From: Amycolatopsis pretoriensis
Lineage (GTDB): Bacteria > Actinomycetota > Actinomycetes > Mycobacteriales > Pseudonocardiaceae
NCBI RefSeq assembly: GCF_900107925.1
Contig: NZ_FNUJ01000002.1
Coordinates: forward strand, 186,001-250,000
DNA: 64,000 bases
Direction of reading: 5' to 3'
Notes under the pieces: model-generated
Told to the model about the DNA's origin: nothing
Seen by the model: only the letters and a program-made list of their open reading frames with translations
Database searches by the model: none
Program-made: the position numbers and the translations under genes
Shown: positions 52,825 through 61,656 of the stretch, piece by piece
Layout of the letters: every line of letters starts with the position of its first letter
Position numbering within the stretch: the first letter of the stretch is position 1

Positions 52825-53430
52825 TCAAAGCCAGCCGTTGGTTTCCGCGAGACGGGCCGCCTCCGCGCGGGTGCGGGCTTCGGTCTTGCCGATGGCCGAG
52901 GACAAGTGGTTGCGCACCGTTCCCGAGGTCAGGTCGAGGGCCCGCGCGATGTCGGCGACCGTGCCGCCTTCGGCCGCCGCGCGGAGTACGTCGGCTTCGC
53001 GGTCGGTCAGCGGGCTGGTGCCCGTCGCCAGGGACTCCGCCGCCAGGGCCGGGTCGATGAACCGCAGTCCCGCGTGGACCCGGCGGATCGCGTTGAGCAG
53101 CTGCTCGGGCCGGGAATCCTTGACCACGAACCCGGCCGCGCCCGCGGACATCGCGCGGGCGAGGTAGCCGGGGCGGCTGAACGTCGTGCAGATCAGCACG
53201 CGGCACTCCGGCAGCGCGTGCCGCAGTTCCGCGGTGACGGCCAGTCCGTCGCGGCCGGGCATCTGCACGTCCAGGAGCGCGACGTCGGGGTTCGTCCGCC
53301 GGGCCGCCGGACCGACGTCGAGGCCCGACCCGACCTCGGCCACGACGTCCATGTCGGCTTCGAGGCGCAGCATCGACGCCAGCGCGCCGCGGACGAGGGC
53401 CTGGTCGTCGGCCAGCAGGACGCGGATCAC
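52825..53430 (-). CDS. NarL/LuxR-type response regulator (DesR-like)
   Basis: The 201-residue protein has a receiver domain (IRVLLADDQALVRGALASML, phospho-acceptor Asp in DVALLDVQMPG, FVVKDSRPEQLL) and a C-terminal LuxR HTH (LTDREADVLRAAAEGGTVAD, then SGTVRNHLSSAIGKTEARTR). GTG 53430 overlaps the kinase stop as GTGA, so the pair is co-translated. Confidence 0.95.
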   Translation of the reverse strand: MIRVLLADDQALVRGALASMLRLEADMDVVAEVGSGLDVGPAARRTNPDVALLDVQMPGRDGLAVTAELRHALPECRVLICTTFSRPGYLARAMSAGAAGFVVKDSRPEQLLNAIRRVHAGLRFIDPALAAESLATGTSPLTDREADVLRAAAEGGTVADIARALDLTSGTVRNHLSSAIGKTEARTRAEAARLAETNGWL

Positions 53431-54569
53431 GCCGGGACCGCCTCGGCGCGCGCGAACACCCGGTAGCCGCCGCGGGGGCCGCGGCCGTGCTCAAGACGGC
53501 CCGAGACCGCGGCCAGCCGCTCGGCCAGTCCGGTCAGGCCGTGCCCCGGCGCCGGTTCGCCGGTGACCGTCCCGTCGTCGGTGACCTCCACCCAGCCGGG
53601 ACCGACGCGGACCCGGCACTGGCCCGCGTCGGAGTGCCGGAGCACGTTGGTCACCGCTTCCCTGACGACGTAACCGAAAACGCCCTGCAACCCGGGTTCG
53701 ACCTCGTCCACCGAAGCCGGCAGCTCGACCTGGACCCCCGCGGCGCGCAACGCCAGCCGGGCACCCGAAAGCTCCGTCGCCAGCGACACCTCGCGGTACC
53801 CCGAAACGGTGGCGCGGACGTCGGAAAGCGACTGGTGGCACAGGGTTTCCAGGTCGCGGACCTCGGCCAGGGCGAGGCCGGGGTCCGCGGCCGACTCCAG
53901 GACCCGCCGGGCGAGCCCGAGCTTGACGGCCATCGTCGAAAGGTTGTGGCCGAGGATGTCGTGGAGCTCGCGGGCGACCCGTTCGCGTTCGGCGTCCACG
54001 GCCATCCGCCGGATCTGGGCACGGGCGGCCTCCAGGTGCCCGACGGTGAACGTCAACGCGAAGACGACCCCCACCGCCGCGGTGACGCCGCCGAGCGCGG
54101 CCACCTGGCTCCAGCTCACGTGCCCGGTGCCGGCCTTCATCCACGCGAGCTGCCCGGCGGCCGTGGCGAACCCGAGCGGGACGGAGTAGCGCAGCGGCAG
54201 CAGCATCAGCCCGATCGCGATCGCGAAGGTCAGATCGGTCAGGTAGTCCGGCGAGCCGAACAGAAGCGCCGGCGTGACGCCGAAGGCGAACAACGCCGCC
54301 ACGATGACCACCCGCTGCCGCCGGGGCGCGGGCGGCGCGAACCACAGCGCGAAGAGGTAACAGCCCGCGTAGAGGCCGATGGCCGTGAGGGCGACGACCG
54401 TGAGGGCGGTGCCGTGCCCGCCGTGGCCGATCGTGGTGATCCGGGGCAGCAGGACCAGCAGCGCGAGGCCGTTGACGACGATCGGCGCCACCCGGCGCCG
54501 GCGGTTTTCCCAGAAGCTCCAGTCCGGCCACTGCCGGACGGAGAACCGGCTGGGATCACGCTCGCTCAC
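53427..54569 (-). CDS. Membrane histidine kinase, DesK/HisKA_3 type
   Basis: The 380-residue protein has a cytoplasmic lead, about five helices (35-170), then the dimerisation/phosphorylation motif ERERVARELHDILGHNLST with the phospho-acceptor His. The ATPase domain shows VVREAVTNVLRHS and PGHGLTGLAERLAA. The signal is unknown; there is no large extracellular sensor, so it may sense the membrane itself, as DesK does. Starts at GTG with AAGGTGAG ahead. Partner regulator at 52825-53430. Confidence 0.94.
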   Translation of the reverse strand: MSERDPSRFSVRQWPDWSFWENRRRRVAPIVVNGLALLVLLPRITTIGHGGHGTALTVVALTAIGLYAGCYLFALWFAPPAPRRQRVVIVAALFAFGVTPALLFGSPDYLTDLTFAIAIGLMLLPLRYSVPLGFATAAGQLAWMKAGTGHVSWSQVAALGGVTAAVGVVFALTFTVGHLEAARAQIRRMAVDAERERVARELHDILGHNLSTMAVKLGLARRVLESAADPGLALAEVRDLETLCHQSLSDVRATVSGYREVSLATELSGARLALRAAGVQVELPASVDEVEPGLQGVFGYVVREAVTNVLRHSDAGQCRVRVGPGWVEVTDDGTVTGEPAPGHGLTGLAERLAAVSGRLEHGRGPRGGYRVFARAEAVPA

Positions 54570-54655
54570 CAGCTCACCTTAGGCACGGGGTGCGCGAGCC
54601 GCCCCATGACAGATGGCAGGGGTCGTCCCGGCGCGCCGGTGGTGCGGTGAATGCC

Positions 54656-56113
54656 ATGGAACCGATGAAGAGGATCTTGCCGGCGGCGCTCGCCGCGGCG
54701 GCGATGGTGTCGGGAGTGTCCGCGGCGGACGCCACCGAGGGGACACCGGTGACCTGGGGACCGTGCCCGGCCGACGTCGCCAAGCCCGGCCTGCGGTGCT
54801 CGACGCTCGACGTACCGCTGGACTACCGCCACCCGGACGGGCCGAAGATCAGCGTCGCGCTGTCTCGGCTGGCGAGCGCGAAGCCGGCGCAGCGCCGCGG
54901 CGTCCTGCTGGTCAACCAGGGCGGCCCGGGCCTGACCGGCCTCGGCTTCCCGGCGTCGCTGGTGGAGGCGGGACTGCCGCAGCCGGTGCGTGACGCCTAC
55001 GACGTGATCGGGTTCGACCCGCGCGGGATCGGCCACAGCGCCCCGGTGACGTGTGACCTGACGCCGAAGCAGACCGTGGAGAGCGTGAACCCGCCCTTCC
55101 CGTACCGGCCGGCGGACGTGACGAAGGCGGCCGAGGCCGCGAAGACCGTCGCGCAGCAGTGCCTGACGTCGAAGACGGCGTCGGCGCTGCCGTTCATCAC
55201 CACCGCGAACACCGCACGCGACATGGACCGGATCCGGGTGGCCCTGGGCGAGCCGAAGCTGTCGTACTACGGTGATTCCTACGGGACCTACCTCGGCGCG
55301 GTGTACACGACGCTCTTCCCGCAGCGCAGCGACCGGATCGTGCTGGACAGCAGCCTCGGACCGGAGGGCTACGACGCCGAGGCGTTGCGCAGCCAGGGTC
55401 TGGGCTTCGAAATCCGGTTCCCCGACTTCGCGAAGCTGGCCGCGGCCGACCCGGCGCGGTACGGCCTGGGCGCCACTCCGGCGGCGGTACGGGCGAAGTA
55501 CTTCGAGCTGGCCGAGCGGCTGGACCGGGTTCCGGCGCAGGGTTACGACGGCACGACGTTCCGCACCATCACCGCGGCGCTCCTCCGCGCGGACGTCGCC
55601 CTGCCCGCCCTCGCGAAGCTGTGGCACCAGCTCGACGTCGGCGAGCCGGTGGCCGCGGCTGCCGGCACCGACGCGGGCTCCGACAACTTCGCGGCCGGCT
55701 ACCTCGCCGTGGTGTGCGGCGATTCCCGGTGGCCGCAAGCGGTGGCGACCTACCAGCGCACCGTCGCGGTCGATCGCGTCCGCTACCCCATGTACGGGCC
55801 TTACGCGGCCAACATCCGGCCGTGCGCGTTCTGGCCGTCCCCCGTCGAGCCGCCGGTGCGGATCACCGGCCGCGGCCCGGCGAACGTGCTGATGCTGCAG
55901 AACCTCCGCGACCCGGCCACGCCGATGCCCGGAGCCCTCCGCCTGCGCGCGGCGTTCGGCGACCGCGCCCGGCTCGTGACGGCCGACCAGGGTGGTCACG
56001 TCGCCTACCTCAACGGCTCGAACCAGTGCGGCAACGACGCCGTGAGCGATTACCTCGCCACCGGTCACCGCCCGGCGCACGACGTCTTCTGCCGGGTCAC
56101 GCCGGGTGGATGA
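54656..56113 (+). CDS. Secreted alpha/beta hydrolase, SlpD/SlpE-type tripeptidyl aminopeptidase
   Basis: The 485-residue protein has a signal peptide (MKRILPAALAAAAMVSGVSA, cleavage near ADA). The alpha/beta-hydrolase domain shows the oxyanion loop LLVNQGGPGLTG, nucleophile elbow YYGDSYGTYLG, DPRGIGHS, the acid in DPATPM and the His in TADQGGHVAYL. The C-terminal TAP-like domain contains Cys pairs (QCGNDAV, VFCRV). Actinobacterial relatives remove tripeptides from secreted proteins. Start ATG 54656 or 54665 (MKR); the signal peptide fits either. Its last 17 bases overlap the convergent regulator gene. Confidence 0.93.
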   Translation: MEPMKRILPAALAAAAMVSGVSAADATEGTPVTWGPCPADVAKPGLRCSTLDVPLDYRHPDGPKISVALSRLASAKPAQRRGVLLVNQGGPGLTGLGFPASLVEAGLPQPVRDAYDVIGFDPRGIGHSAPVTCDLTPKQTVESVNPPFPYRPADVTKAAEAAKTVAQQCLTSKTASALPFITTANTARDMDRIRVALGEPKLSYYGDSYGTYLGAVYTTLFPQRSDRIVLDSSLGPEGYDAEALRSQGLGFEIRFPDFAKLAAADPARYGLGATPAAVRAKYFELAERLDRVPAQGYDGTTFRTITAALLRADVALPALAKLWHQLDVGEPVAAAAGTDAGSDNFAAGYLAVVCGDSRWPQAVATYQRTVAVDRVRYPMYGPYAANIRPCAFWPSPVEPPVRITGRGPANVLMLQNLRDPATPMPGALRLRAAFGDRARLVTADQGGHVAYLNGSNQCGNDAVSDYLATGHRPAHDVFCRVTPGG

Positions 56114-56756
56114 GGCGGCTCTCGTAGGCGAAGATCACGGCCTGGATCCGGTCGCGGAGCTCGAGTTTCTGCAGGATCCGCCCCAGGTGCGACTTCACGG
56201 TCGCCTCCGCGAGGTACAGGGTGGCCGCGATCTCGGAGTTGGACAGGCCGGCGCCCACCTGGACGAGCACCTCGTGCTCACGCGCGCTGAGCCGGCTCAG
56301 CCGCTCGTCGTGTCCGGCGCTGCCGTCGGGCAGGTGCGGGCGGAACGTCTCCAGCAGCCGGCGGGTGATCCGCGGGGAGACCACCGCGTCCCCCGCGGCC
56401 ACGTGGCGGATCGCGGCGAGCAGTTCCTCGGGCCTGGTGTTCTTCAGCAGGAACCCCGAGGCTCCGGCCTTGAGCCCGGCGAAGGCGTATTCGTCCAGGT
56501 CGAAGGTGGTGAGGATGAGCACCCGGGTCTGCGGGCAGGTCCCGATGACCTGCCGGGTCGCCTCGATCCCGTCGGTCCCGGGCATCCGGACGTCCATGAG
56601 GACGACGTCGGGGCGCAGTTCCCGGGCGAGGCGGACGGCCTGGGCGCCGTCTTCGGCTTCGCCGACCGGTGCCATGTCGGGCTGGGCCTCCAGAACCGTG
56701 CCGAAAGCCATGCGCAGCAGCGCTTCGTCGTCGGCGATCAGGACGCGGATCGTCAT
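56097..56756 (-). CDS. NarL/LuxR-type response regulator
   Basis: The 219-residue protein has a receiver (IRVLIADDEALLRMAFGTVL, acceptor Asp in DVVLMDVRMPGTDGIEATRQ, FLLKNTRPEELLAAI) and a LuxR HTH (LSAREHEVLVQVGAGLSNSE, ATVKSHLGRILQKLELRDRI). The ATG overlaps the kinase stop as ATGA. Its 3' end overlaps the convergent peptidase gene by 17 bp. Confidence 0.95.
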   Translation of the reverse strand: MTIRVLIADDEALLRMAFGTVLEAQPDMAPVGEAEDGAQAVRLARELRPDVVLMDVRMPGTDGIEATRQVIGTCPQTRVLILTTFDLDEYAFAGLKAGASGFLLKNTRPEELLAAIRHVAAGDAVVSPRITRRLLETFRPHLPDGSAGHDERLSRLSAREHEVLVQVGAGLSNSEIAATLYLAEATVKSHLGRILQKLELRDRIQAVIFAYESRLIHPA

Positions 56757-57934
56757 GCGGGCACAACTCCGCCGCCGGCGAGGAACAGGCGGGTGTGGAC
56801 GCCCCAGCCGCCGCCCGGCAGCGGTCCGGCCCGCACTGTCCCCCCATAGGCGGCAGCGCGCTCGCGCATGCCGGTGATGCCGTGGCCGGACCCGGGGGCA
56901 GGCGGGCGAGGGCCGCTGTCGGTGACGTCCACGGTGACGGTCCCGGTCGTGCACTCGACCCGGACCTCGGCGCGGGTGCCGGCCGGGGTGTGCTTGAGCG
57001 TGTTGGTCAAGGCTTCCTGGACCAGGCGGTGGACGGTCAGCTGCGCGGTGGCGGGTACGTGGGTGTGGCCGCCGCGGACCTCGATCCGGGTCGGCAGCCC
57101 GGCGGCGCGCATCCGGTCGGCGAGGGTGCTCAGCTGGGCGATCCCGGGCAGCGGGTGGCGCAGCGCGTCCGGTTCGCCGGTGCGCAGGACACCCAGGGAC
57201 CGCCGCATGTCGGTCAGGGCCTGGCGGCCCGTCTCGGCGGTCCGCAGCATCGCGGTGGTGGCCTTGCCGGGCGAGCGGTGCTGCGCGTAGACGGCGGCGT
57301 CGGTGAGCGCGACCATGACGGACAGGTTGTGGGTGACGATGTCGTGCATCTCCCGGGTGATCCGCGTCCGCTCTTCGGCGACGGCCACCCGCGCCTGCTG
57401 GTCTTGTTCCCGCTCCAGGCGCACGGCCCGGTCCTCGACGACCGCGAGGTAGGCGCGGTGGGTCCGCACGTGCACGCCGAGGACGCCGACGGCGACGATC
57501 ATCGCGGTGACGGCGACGAACGGGGTGAGGAACGCGCCGTCGGTGGCCCAGCGCAGGCAGGCCAGCAGGCCTCCGGTCTCGAGGACGGCCCCGGCGACCA
57601 GGGTGTCACGCAGGCCCGCGTGCACGGCCACCGTGTAGAGCGCCACCAGCAAGGCGATGTCGGCCGGCAGCTGGACGTCCAGCAGCCAGTGGACCAAGGC
57701 CACCGCCGCCACGGCGCCGAACACCGTGCGCGGGGCGCGGTGCCGCCACACCAGGGGCAGCACGAGGGCGACGGTGAAGAGCACGGCCACCGGCAGTTCG
57801 CGCGGCGGCCGGGTGGTCACGACGTTGAGCAGCAGGAGCGCCGGCAGCAGCGCACCCCGCACGACCGGCGGCAGCCGGAAAGCCTTGCGCGCCAACCGTT
57901 TCAGAACCGGTCCGCCGGCCGCCACCTCGGTCAT
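56753..57934 (-). CDS. Membrane histidine kinase, HisKA_3 type
   Basis: The 393-residue protein has about five to six N-terminal helices (25-155), a short coiled linker (VVEDRAVRLEREQDQQARVA), the phosphorylation motif ERTRITREMHDIVTHNLSV with the acceptor His, and the ATPase elements LVQEALTNTLKHT and GSGHGITGMRERAAAYGG. It pairs with the regulator at 56097-56756. The ATG at 57934 follows AGGAA by six bases. It is a second kinase/regulator pair of the same kind within 5 kb, separated from the first by the secreted peptidase. Confidence 0.94.
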   Translation of the reverse strand: MTEVAAGGPVLKRLARKAFRLPPVVRGALLPALLLLNVVTTRPPRELPVAVLFTVALVLPLVWRHRAPRTVFGAVAAVALVHWLLDVQLPADIALLVALYTVAVHAGLRDTLVAGAVLETGGLLACLRWATDGAFLTPFVAVTAMIVAVGVLGVHVRTHRAYLAVVEDRAVRLEREQDQQARVAVAEERTRITREMHDIVTHNLSVMVALTDAAVYAQHRSPGKATTAMLRTAETGRQALTDMRRSLGVLRTGEPDALRHPLPGIAQLSTLADRMRAAGLPTRIEVRGGHTHVPATAQLTVHRLVQEALTNTLKHTPAGTRAEVRVECTTGTVTVDVTDSGPRPPAPGSGHGITGMRERAAAYGGTVRAGPLPGGGWGVHTRLFLAGGGVVPA

Positions 57935-58196
57935 CGCACGTTCCTGCCGTTCCAGCCCCGGAGCCGGGGACACGGCGTGTACCCGGTCTCGCCATGCTAG
58001 GCCGTGGGCACCGCCCCGCACATGAGCCCGGCGTCTGATCGCGTCCGGCCGGGATGCGACCTGAGGAGGAGTTCCACCACCTCCCACGGTCGCAACCCGG
58101 CCGCCGATCCGGCCGGCTCGGTTGCCACCGCCGTCGCACCGGGAAGCCGACCGCGGAGCGATGTGGCCGGGCCTCCCCCGCGCCGAGGATGGCCGG

Positions 58197-59630
58197 GTGA
58201 CCGAGATCATCACGGGGCTGAACCTGTCCCTCCTGGAAATCCTGGCGTTGCTCGGCGCCGTCGCGCTGGTGGCGGCGCGCTGGCTCCCGCCCGCCGCCCG
58301 CTCACGCGCCACGATCGCGGCGGGGGCCGTTCTCCTGGCGTCCGCGATCGTGCTGTCGGTGACGGGGCTCCGCTGGCAGCTGCTGCCGGTACTGGCGGGT
58401 GCCGCCCTCGCCGCGCCGTTCGTTTTCGCCCCGGTGCTGCGACGTCGTCCCGGCCGACGGGCCCGCTGGTGGCTCGCGTTGCCGGGAACGGTGGCCTGCG
58501 CCGGGCTGATCACCACGGGTGCCGTGGCCGCCTGGGCCTTCCCCGTTCCCGTGTTCCCCGAACCCTCGGGCACCTTCGCGGTGGGCACCCGCGTGCTGCA
58601 GTGGACCGACCCGCTGCGCCCCGAGACCTTCACCGCCGATCCCGACGACCGGCGCACGGTCGTGGTCCAGCTCTGGTACCCCGCGCAGAGCAGCCCCGCG
58701 GACGCACCGCGGGCGCCCTACCTCGGGCGTACGGAGGGCGAAGCACGCACCGTCTCCGAAGCCCTCGCCGCCGGAACCGGCCTGCCGGGGTTCCTGCTGG
58801 ACGACGTCCCGCGCGCTCGCAGCCGGTCGGTCTTCGACGCCCCGGTGGCCCGCGGAAGGTTTCCGATCGTCTTGTTCTCCCCCGGGTCCGGCGGAGTGCG
58901 CACCCAGAACACCGCGTGGGCGGAGGAACTGGCCAGCCATGGCTACGTGGTCGCCGCCCTCGACCACCCGTACGACTCGGCCGCCGTCGTCCTCGCCGAC
59001 GGCCGGACGATCACCACCGAGACCGTCTCCAGCGGCGACCGGGACAAGGACGAGGAGCTGGCGGCCGGCTGGACCGCGGTCCGCGCTGCCGACCTCGGCT
59101 TCGTCCTCACCCGGCTGACGGAGCTGGACCGGGGTGACGACCCGCTGACCGGACGCTTGGACACCGCCCGGGTCGCCGCGACCGGGCACTCCCTGGGTGG
59201 CGCGGCCGCCCTGCAGGCCGTCCGGCGGGACCACCGGTTCGCGGCCGTCATCGACCTGGACGGCTACCCGCACGGCCCGGTGTCGCCCGCCCTCGACCGG
59301 CCGGCGCTCGTGCTCACCCAGGCCATCACCCCGGCGACCGACCCGCGCTACCTGCCCCGCCTCACCGAGGTCCTCGACCGCGGCACCGCGCCGGGCTACC
59401 GGCTCACCATCCCCGGCGCGGCCCACCTCACGTTCACCGACGGCCCGCTGTACCTGCCACCGGTGCCTTCGATCGTCGGGTCGCTGGGCCGCACCGAGAG
59501 CCCGCGGGTCGTCGCCGCGGCCACTCTCGCCTTCCTGGACACCGTTCTCCGAGGTGCCTCCACCGACCTGACCCGGGCGCTGCCGGCCTACGGCGAGCTC
59601 AGCGTCCACCACCCGGCCACCACCCGCTGA
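58197..59630 (+). CDS. Membrane-anchored alpha/beta hydrolase, PAF-acetylhydrolase II-like
   Basis: The 477-residue protein has four N-terminal helices (about 8-135). An extracellular hydrolase domain follows of the PAF-acetylhydrolase isoform II type: VVQLWYPAQ, GRFPIVLFSPGSGG, GYVVAALDHPYDSAAVV, nucleophile elbow ATGHSLGGAAAL and the Asp in VIDLDGYPHG. The catalytic His is likely in PGAAHLTFTD. Lipid or polyester ester hydrolysis is plausible. GTG start with GAGGA ahead. About 260 bp separate it from the divergent kinase gene. Confidence 0.9.
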   Translation: MTEIITGLNLSLLEILALLGAVALVAARWLPPAARSRATIAAGAVLLASAIVLSVTGLRWQLLPVLAGAALAAPFVFAPVLRRRPGRRARWWLALPGTVACAGLITTGAVAAWAFPVPVFPEPSGTFAVGTRVLQWTDPLRPETFTADPDDRRTVVVQLWYPAQSSPADAPRAPYLGRTEGEARTVSEALAAGTGLPGFLLDDVPRARSRSVFDAPVARGRFPIVLFSPGSGGVRTQNTAWAEELASHGYVVAALDHPYDSAAVVLADGRTITTETVSSGDRDKDEELAAGWTAVRAADLGFVLTRLTELDRGDDPLTGRLDTARVAATGHSLGGAAALQAVRRDHRFAAVIDLDGYPHGPVSPALDRPALVLTQAITPATDPRYLPRLTEVLDRGTAPGYRLTIPGAAHLTFTDGPLYLPPVPSIVGSLGRTESPRVVAAATLAFLDTVLRGASTDLTRALPAYGELSVHHPATTR

Positions 59631-59705
59631 CCGGCGAGCTGCGGGCCGAGCATGACCCTCCGTGTCAGATAGGATGCACGGTGTCATCGTCCAGGGGGTG
59701 AGTGC

Positions 59706-60017
59706 GTGCGCGGGTGGCTGCGGGTGTTTCTCGCGGTGTCGGGCGTGGTGCTGATGGCAGCGGCGGGCCTGGTGTGGTGGTCGGCCGAGCGCGCGCTGGG
59801 CGCGGCGCCGGAAGTCGTCTCCTCGCCCCGAGGTGGATTGTCCTGGTGCGCGTACGAGCGTGTCGGACAGCTCACCTGCGATCCGCCGCAGCTGACCGGT
59901 GGCACGGTGACGGTGATCGTCGCGTTCGGCGGGCTGGGTGCGGCGTCGGCGGCAGCCGCCGCGGCGAGTCTGCTGCGGCGGAGGCGGTCGGCGTCCGAGG
60001 ACGGGCACCGGCACTAA
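59706..60017 (+). CDS. Small two-helix membrane protein
   Basis: The 103-residue protein has a first helix (LRVFLAVSGVVLMAAAGLVWW), an extracytoplasmic loop with two cysteines (SWCAYERV, LTCDPP) and a second helix (TVTVIVAFGGLGAASAAAAA), then a short basic and His-rich tail. It directly precedes the WXG-like gene and may be its partner. No family was recognised. Confidence 0.65.
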   Translation: MRGWLRVFLAVSGVVLMAAAGLVWWSAERALGAAPEVVSSPRGGLSWCAYERVGQLTCDPPQLTGGTVTVIVAFGGLGAASAAAAAASLLRRRRSASEDGHRH

Positions 60018-60076
60018 ACCGCCCCAGCCACTCGAGCGTGCACCCCCGCCCGAACACGCGACCCGGAGGAACGACC

Positions 60077-61198
60077 ATCAGCACCGATTTCCAGGCCGAC
60101 CCGGACGCGATCCGGAAGCTCGGCGCGCTCGCCGGGCGGGTGGGCTCCGCGGCCGGCCTCTACGCGGCCGCGGCCACCGATGGCCCGAACGAGCTGGGCG
60201 AAGGGCTGCTGGTCAACCTCCTCGCCCAGCCGCTCGACCAGTGGCAGGCGCTCTGCCTCGCCAACGACCGCAAGGCCGAGTCGCTGGCCGACGCCTTCGA
60301 CACCGCGCTCGTCGCCGTGGCCAAGCTGTACCGCGAGACCGACCACGAGGCCGCGGCGAAGGCCGACCGGTCCTATCCGGACGCGCACTCCGAGCGGATC
60401 GCCGCCGACGACGTCGTCTCCCCGGAAACCGCCGCAGCCTTCACCGACTTCGACAACGCGTCCCTCAACCCCCGGACCCTCGAGCCGTACCCGGGGTCGC
60501 TCAACCCGGCCGAGGACGCGTTCGGCGGCTGGAACATCGAGCTCCAGCGCATCGCGGACAAGATCGCGGGCGGGGCGGCGATCTCCGGGCCGGTGCGCGG
60601 GCTGCTGACGAAGATCATCGGAACCGACCTGCTGACGGTGGTCGAGAAGCTGGTGACCGGCGACTGGGACCTGCTGCTGCGCCAGGGCATGGTGTTCGAG
60701 GACACCGGGCTCGCGTTCGGCAAGATCAAGCAGAACGTCGACCGCGGCCGGCTCGGCATCCAGGACCGCTGGACCGGGCACGCCGGGGAAGCGGCGCGCG
60801 CCTGGCTCACGGACTTCTCGTACGCCTGCGCCGCGCACGCCAAGTTCTGCACCGAAGCCGGCTGGAAGATCAAGAACTTCGCCCGCGCGGCCTACGACGC
60901 CATGCAGGCACTCGACTTCGCCCTCGAGTCCTTGTTGGACTCGGCGCTCAGCAAGGTGCTGAAGATCGGGAAGGCGCTGGAGCTGGCGCTGCTCGGCATC
61001 GTCGGCCTCAGCGACGGCGAGTCCGTGCGCCAGGCCATCGCCGGCATCCTGGCCGAGGCCAGCCCGTTGCGCGCCGCCATCGACACGCTCACCACGCTGG
61101 CGCACACGGTCGCGTCGGTGTCCGAGCTGGTGGCGGGCAACGGCGAAATCGCCGCCCAGGCCTGGCCCGGCGAGCCCTACAAGCACCCGGGGGTCTGA
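60077..61198 (+). CDS. WXG100/ESX-like helical protein with apparent ATC start
   Basis: The 373-residue, largely helical protein resembles actinobacterial WXG100/ESX-substrate-like proteins. Its beginning STDFQADPDAIRKLGALAGR is of the ESX type. WTGHAGEAARAWL near residue 235 gives a WxG turn between helices. The centre has amphipathic stretches (ISGPVRGLLTKIIG, LLDSALSKVLKIGKALELAL). A strong ribosome-binding site (GGAGGA, 60065-60070) stands six bases before ATC AGC ACC, where ATG would be expected. The only in-frame conventional alternative close by is GTG 60038, which has no ribosome-binding site. The protein is probably secreted or surface-associated through a type VII route; no ESX machinery gene is in the window. 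Confidence 0.75.
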   Translation: MSTDFQADPDAIRKLGALAGRVGSAAGLYAAAATDGPNELGEGLLVNLLAQPLDQWQALCLANDRKAESLADAFDTALVAVAKLYRETDHEAAAKADRSYPDAHSERIAADDVVSPETAAAFTDFDNASLNPRTLEPYPGSLNPAEDAFGGWNIELQRIADKIAGGAAISGPVRGLLTKIIGTDLLTVVEKLVTGDWDLLLRQGMVFEDTGLAFGKIKQNVDRGRLGIQDRWTGHAGEAARAWLTDFSYACAAHAKFCTEAGWKIKNFARAAYDAMQALDFALESLLDSALSKVLKIGKALELALLGIVGLSDGESVRQAIAGILAEASPLRAAIDTLTTLAHTVASVSELVAGNGEIAAQAWPGEPYKHPGV

Positions 61199-61199
61199 C

Positions 61200-61568
61200 G
61201 TGGAAATCTCACCGTGGCGCACCGAGCAGGGCCGGCGTGCGAGGCACAACCAGCTGGCCCTGCTGGCGCGCGGCGACGGCGACCTGGCCGACTTCGCCCG
61301 TGACGTGCTGGCCGGCCGGGCGAAGCCGGAGGACCTGCTCTACCGGTCGTACCTGAGCGAGAAGACCCTCCACACGGCACACGCGGAGATCGACGCGTGG
61401 AACGCCCTCCCCGAAGCCGACCGGCAGGCGGCCGTCGAAGAGGCCGAAGGCAGGACGCGGGCGGAGATCGCCGCACTCGCGGCGCTCGACCTGTCGCAGC
61501 CGCCCCCGGACGACGACGATGACGACGACCACGACTTCGGCGCGGATTTCCTGAATTCGTTGCGGTGA
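61200..61568 (+). CDS. Acidic-tailed protein co-transcribed with the WXG-like gene
   Basis: The 122-residue protein (EISPWRTEQGRRARHNQLAL) is helical and ends in a run of seven Asp (PPPDDDDDDDHDFGADFL). The GTG follows the previous stop by one base. Small acidic partners of this sort may be chaperones or immunity-like proteins for ESX-type substrates; that is inference from position only. Confidence 0.7.
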   Translation: MEISPWRTEQGRRARHNQLALLARGDGDLADFARDVLAGRAKPEDLLYRSYLSEKTLHTAHAEIDAWNALPEADRQAAVEEAEGRTRAEIAALAALDLSQPPPDDDDDDDHDFGADFLNSLR

Positions 61569-61656
61569 AAGGGGTTCACCGACCCGGTCACCGGTAGCGG
61601 CCCGAGCCGGCCGGGCCGAGCGAACGCGGACCGGAACCGCCGGGGATCATCTGTCC

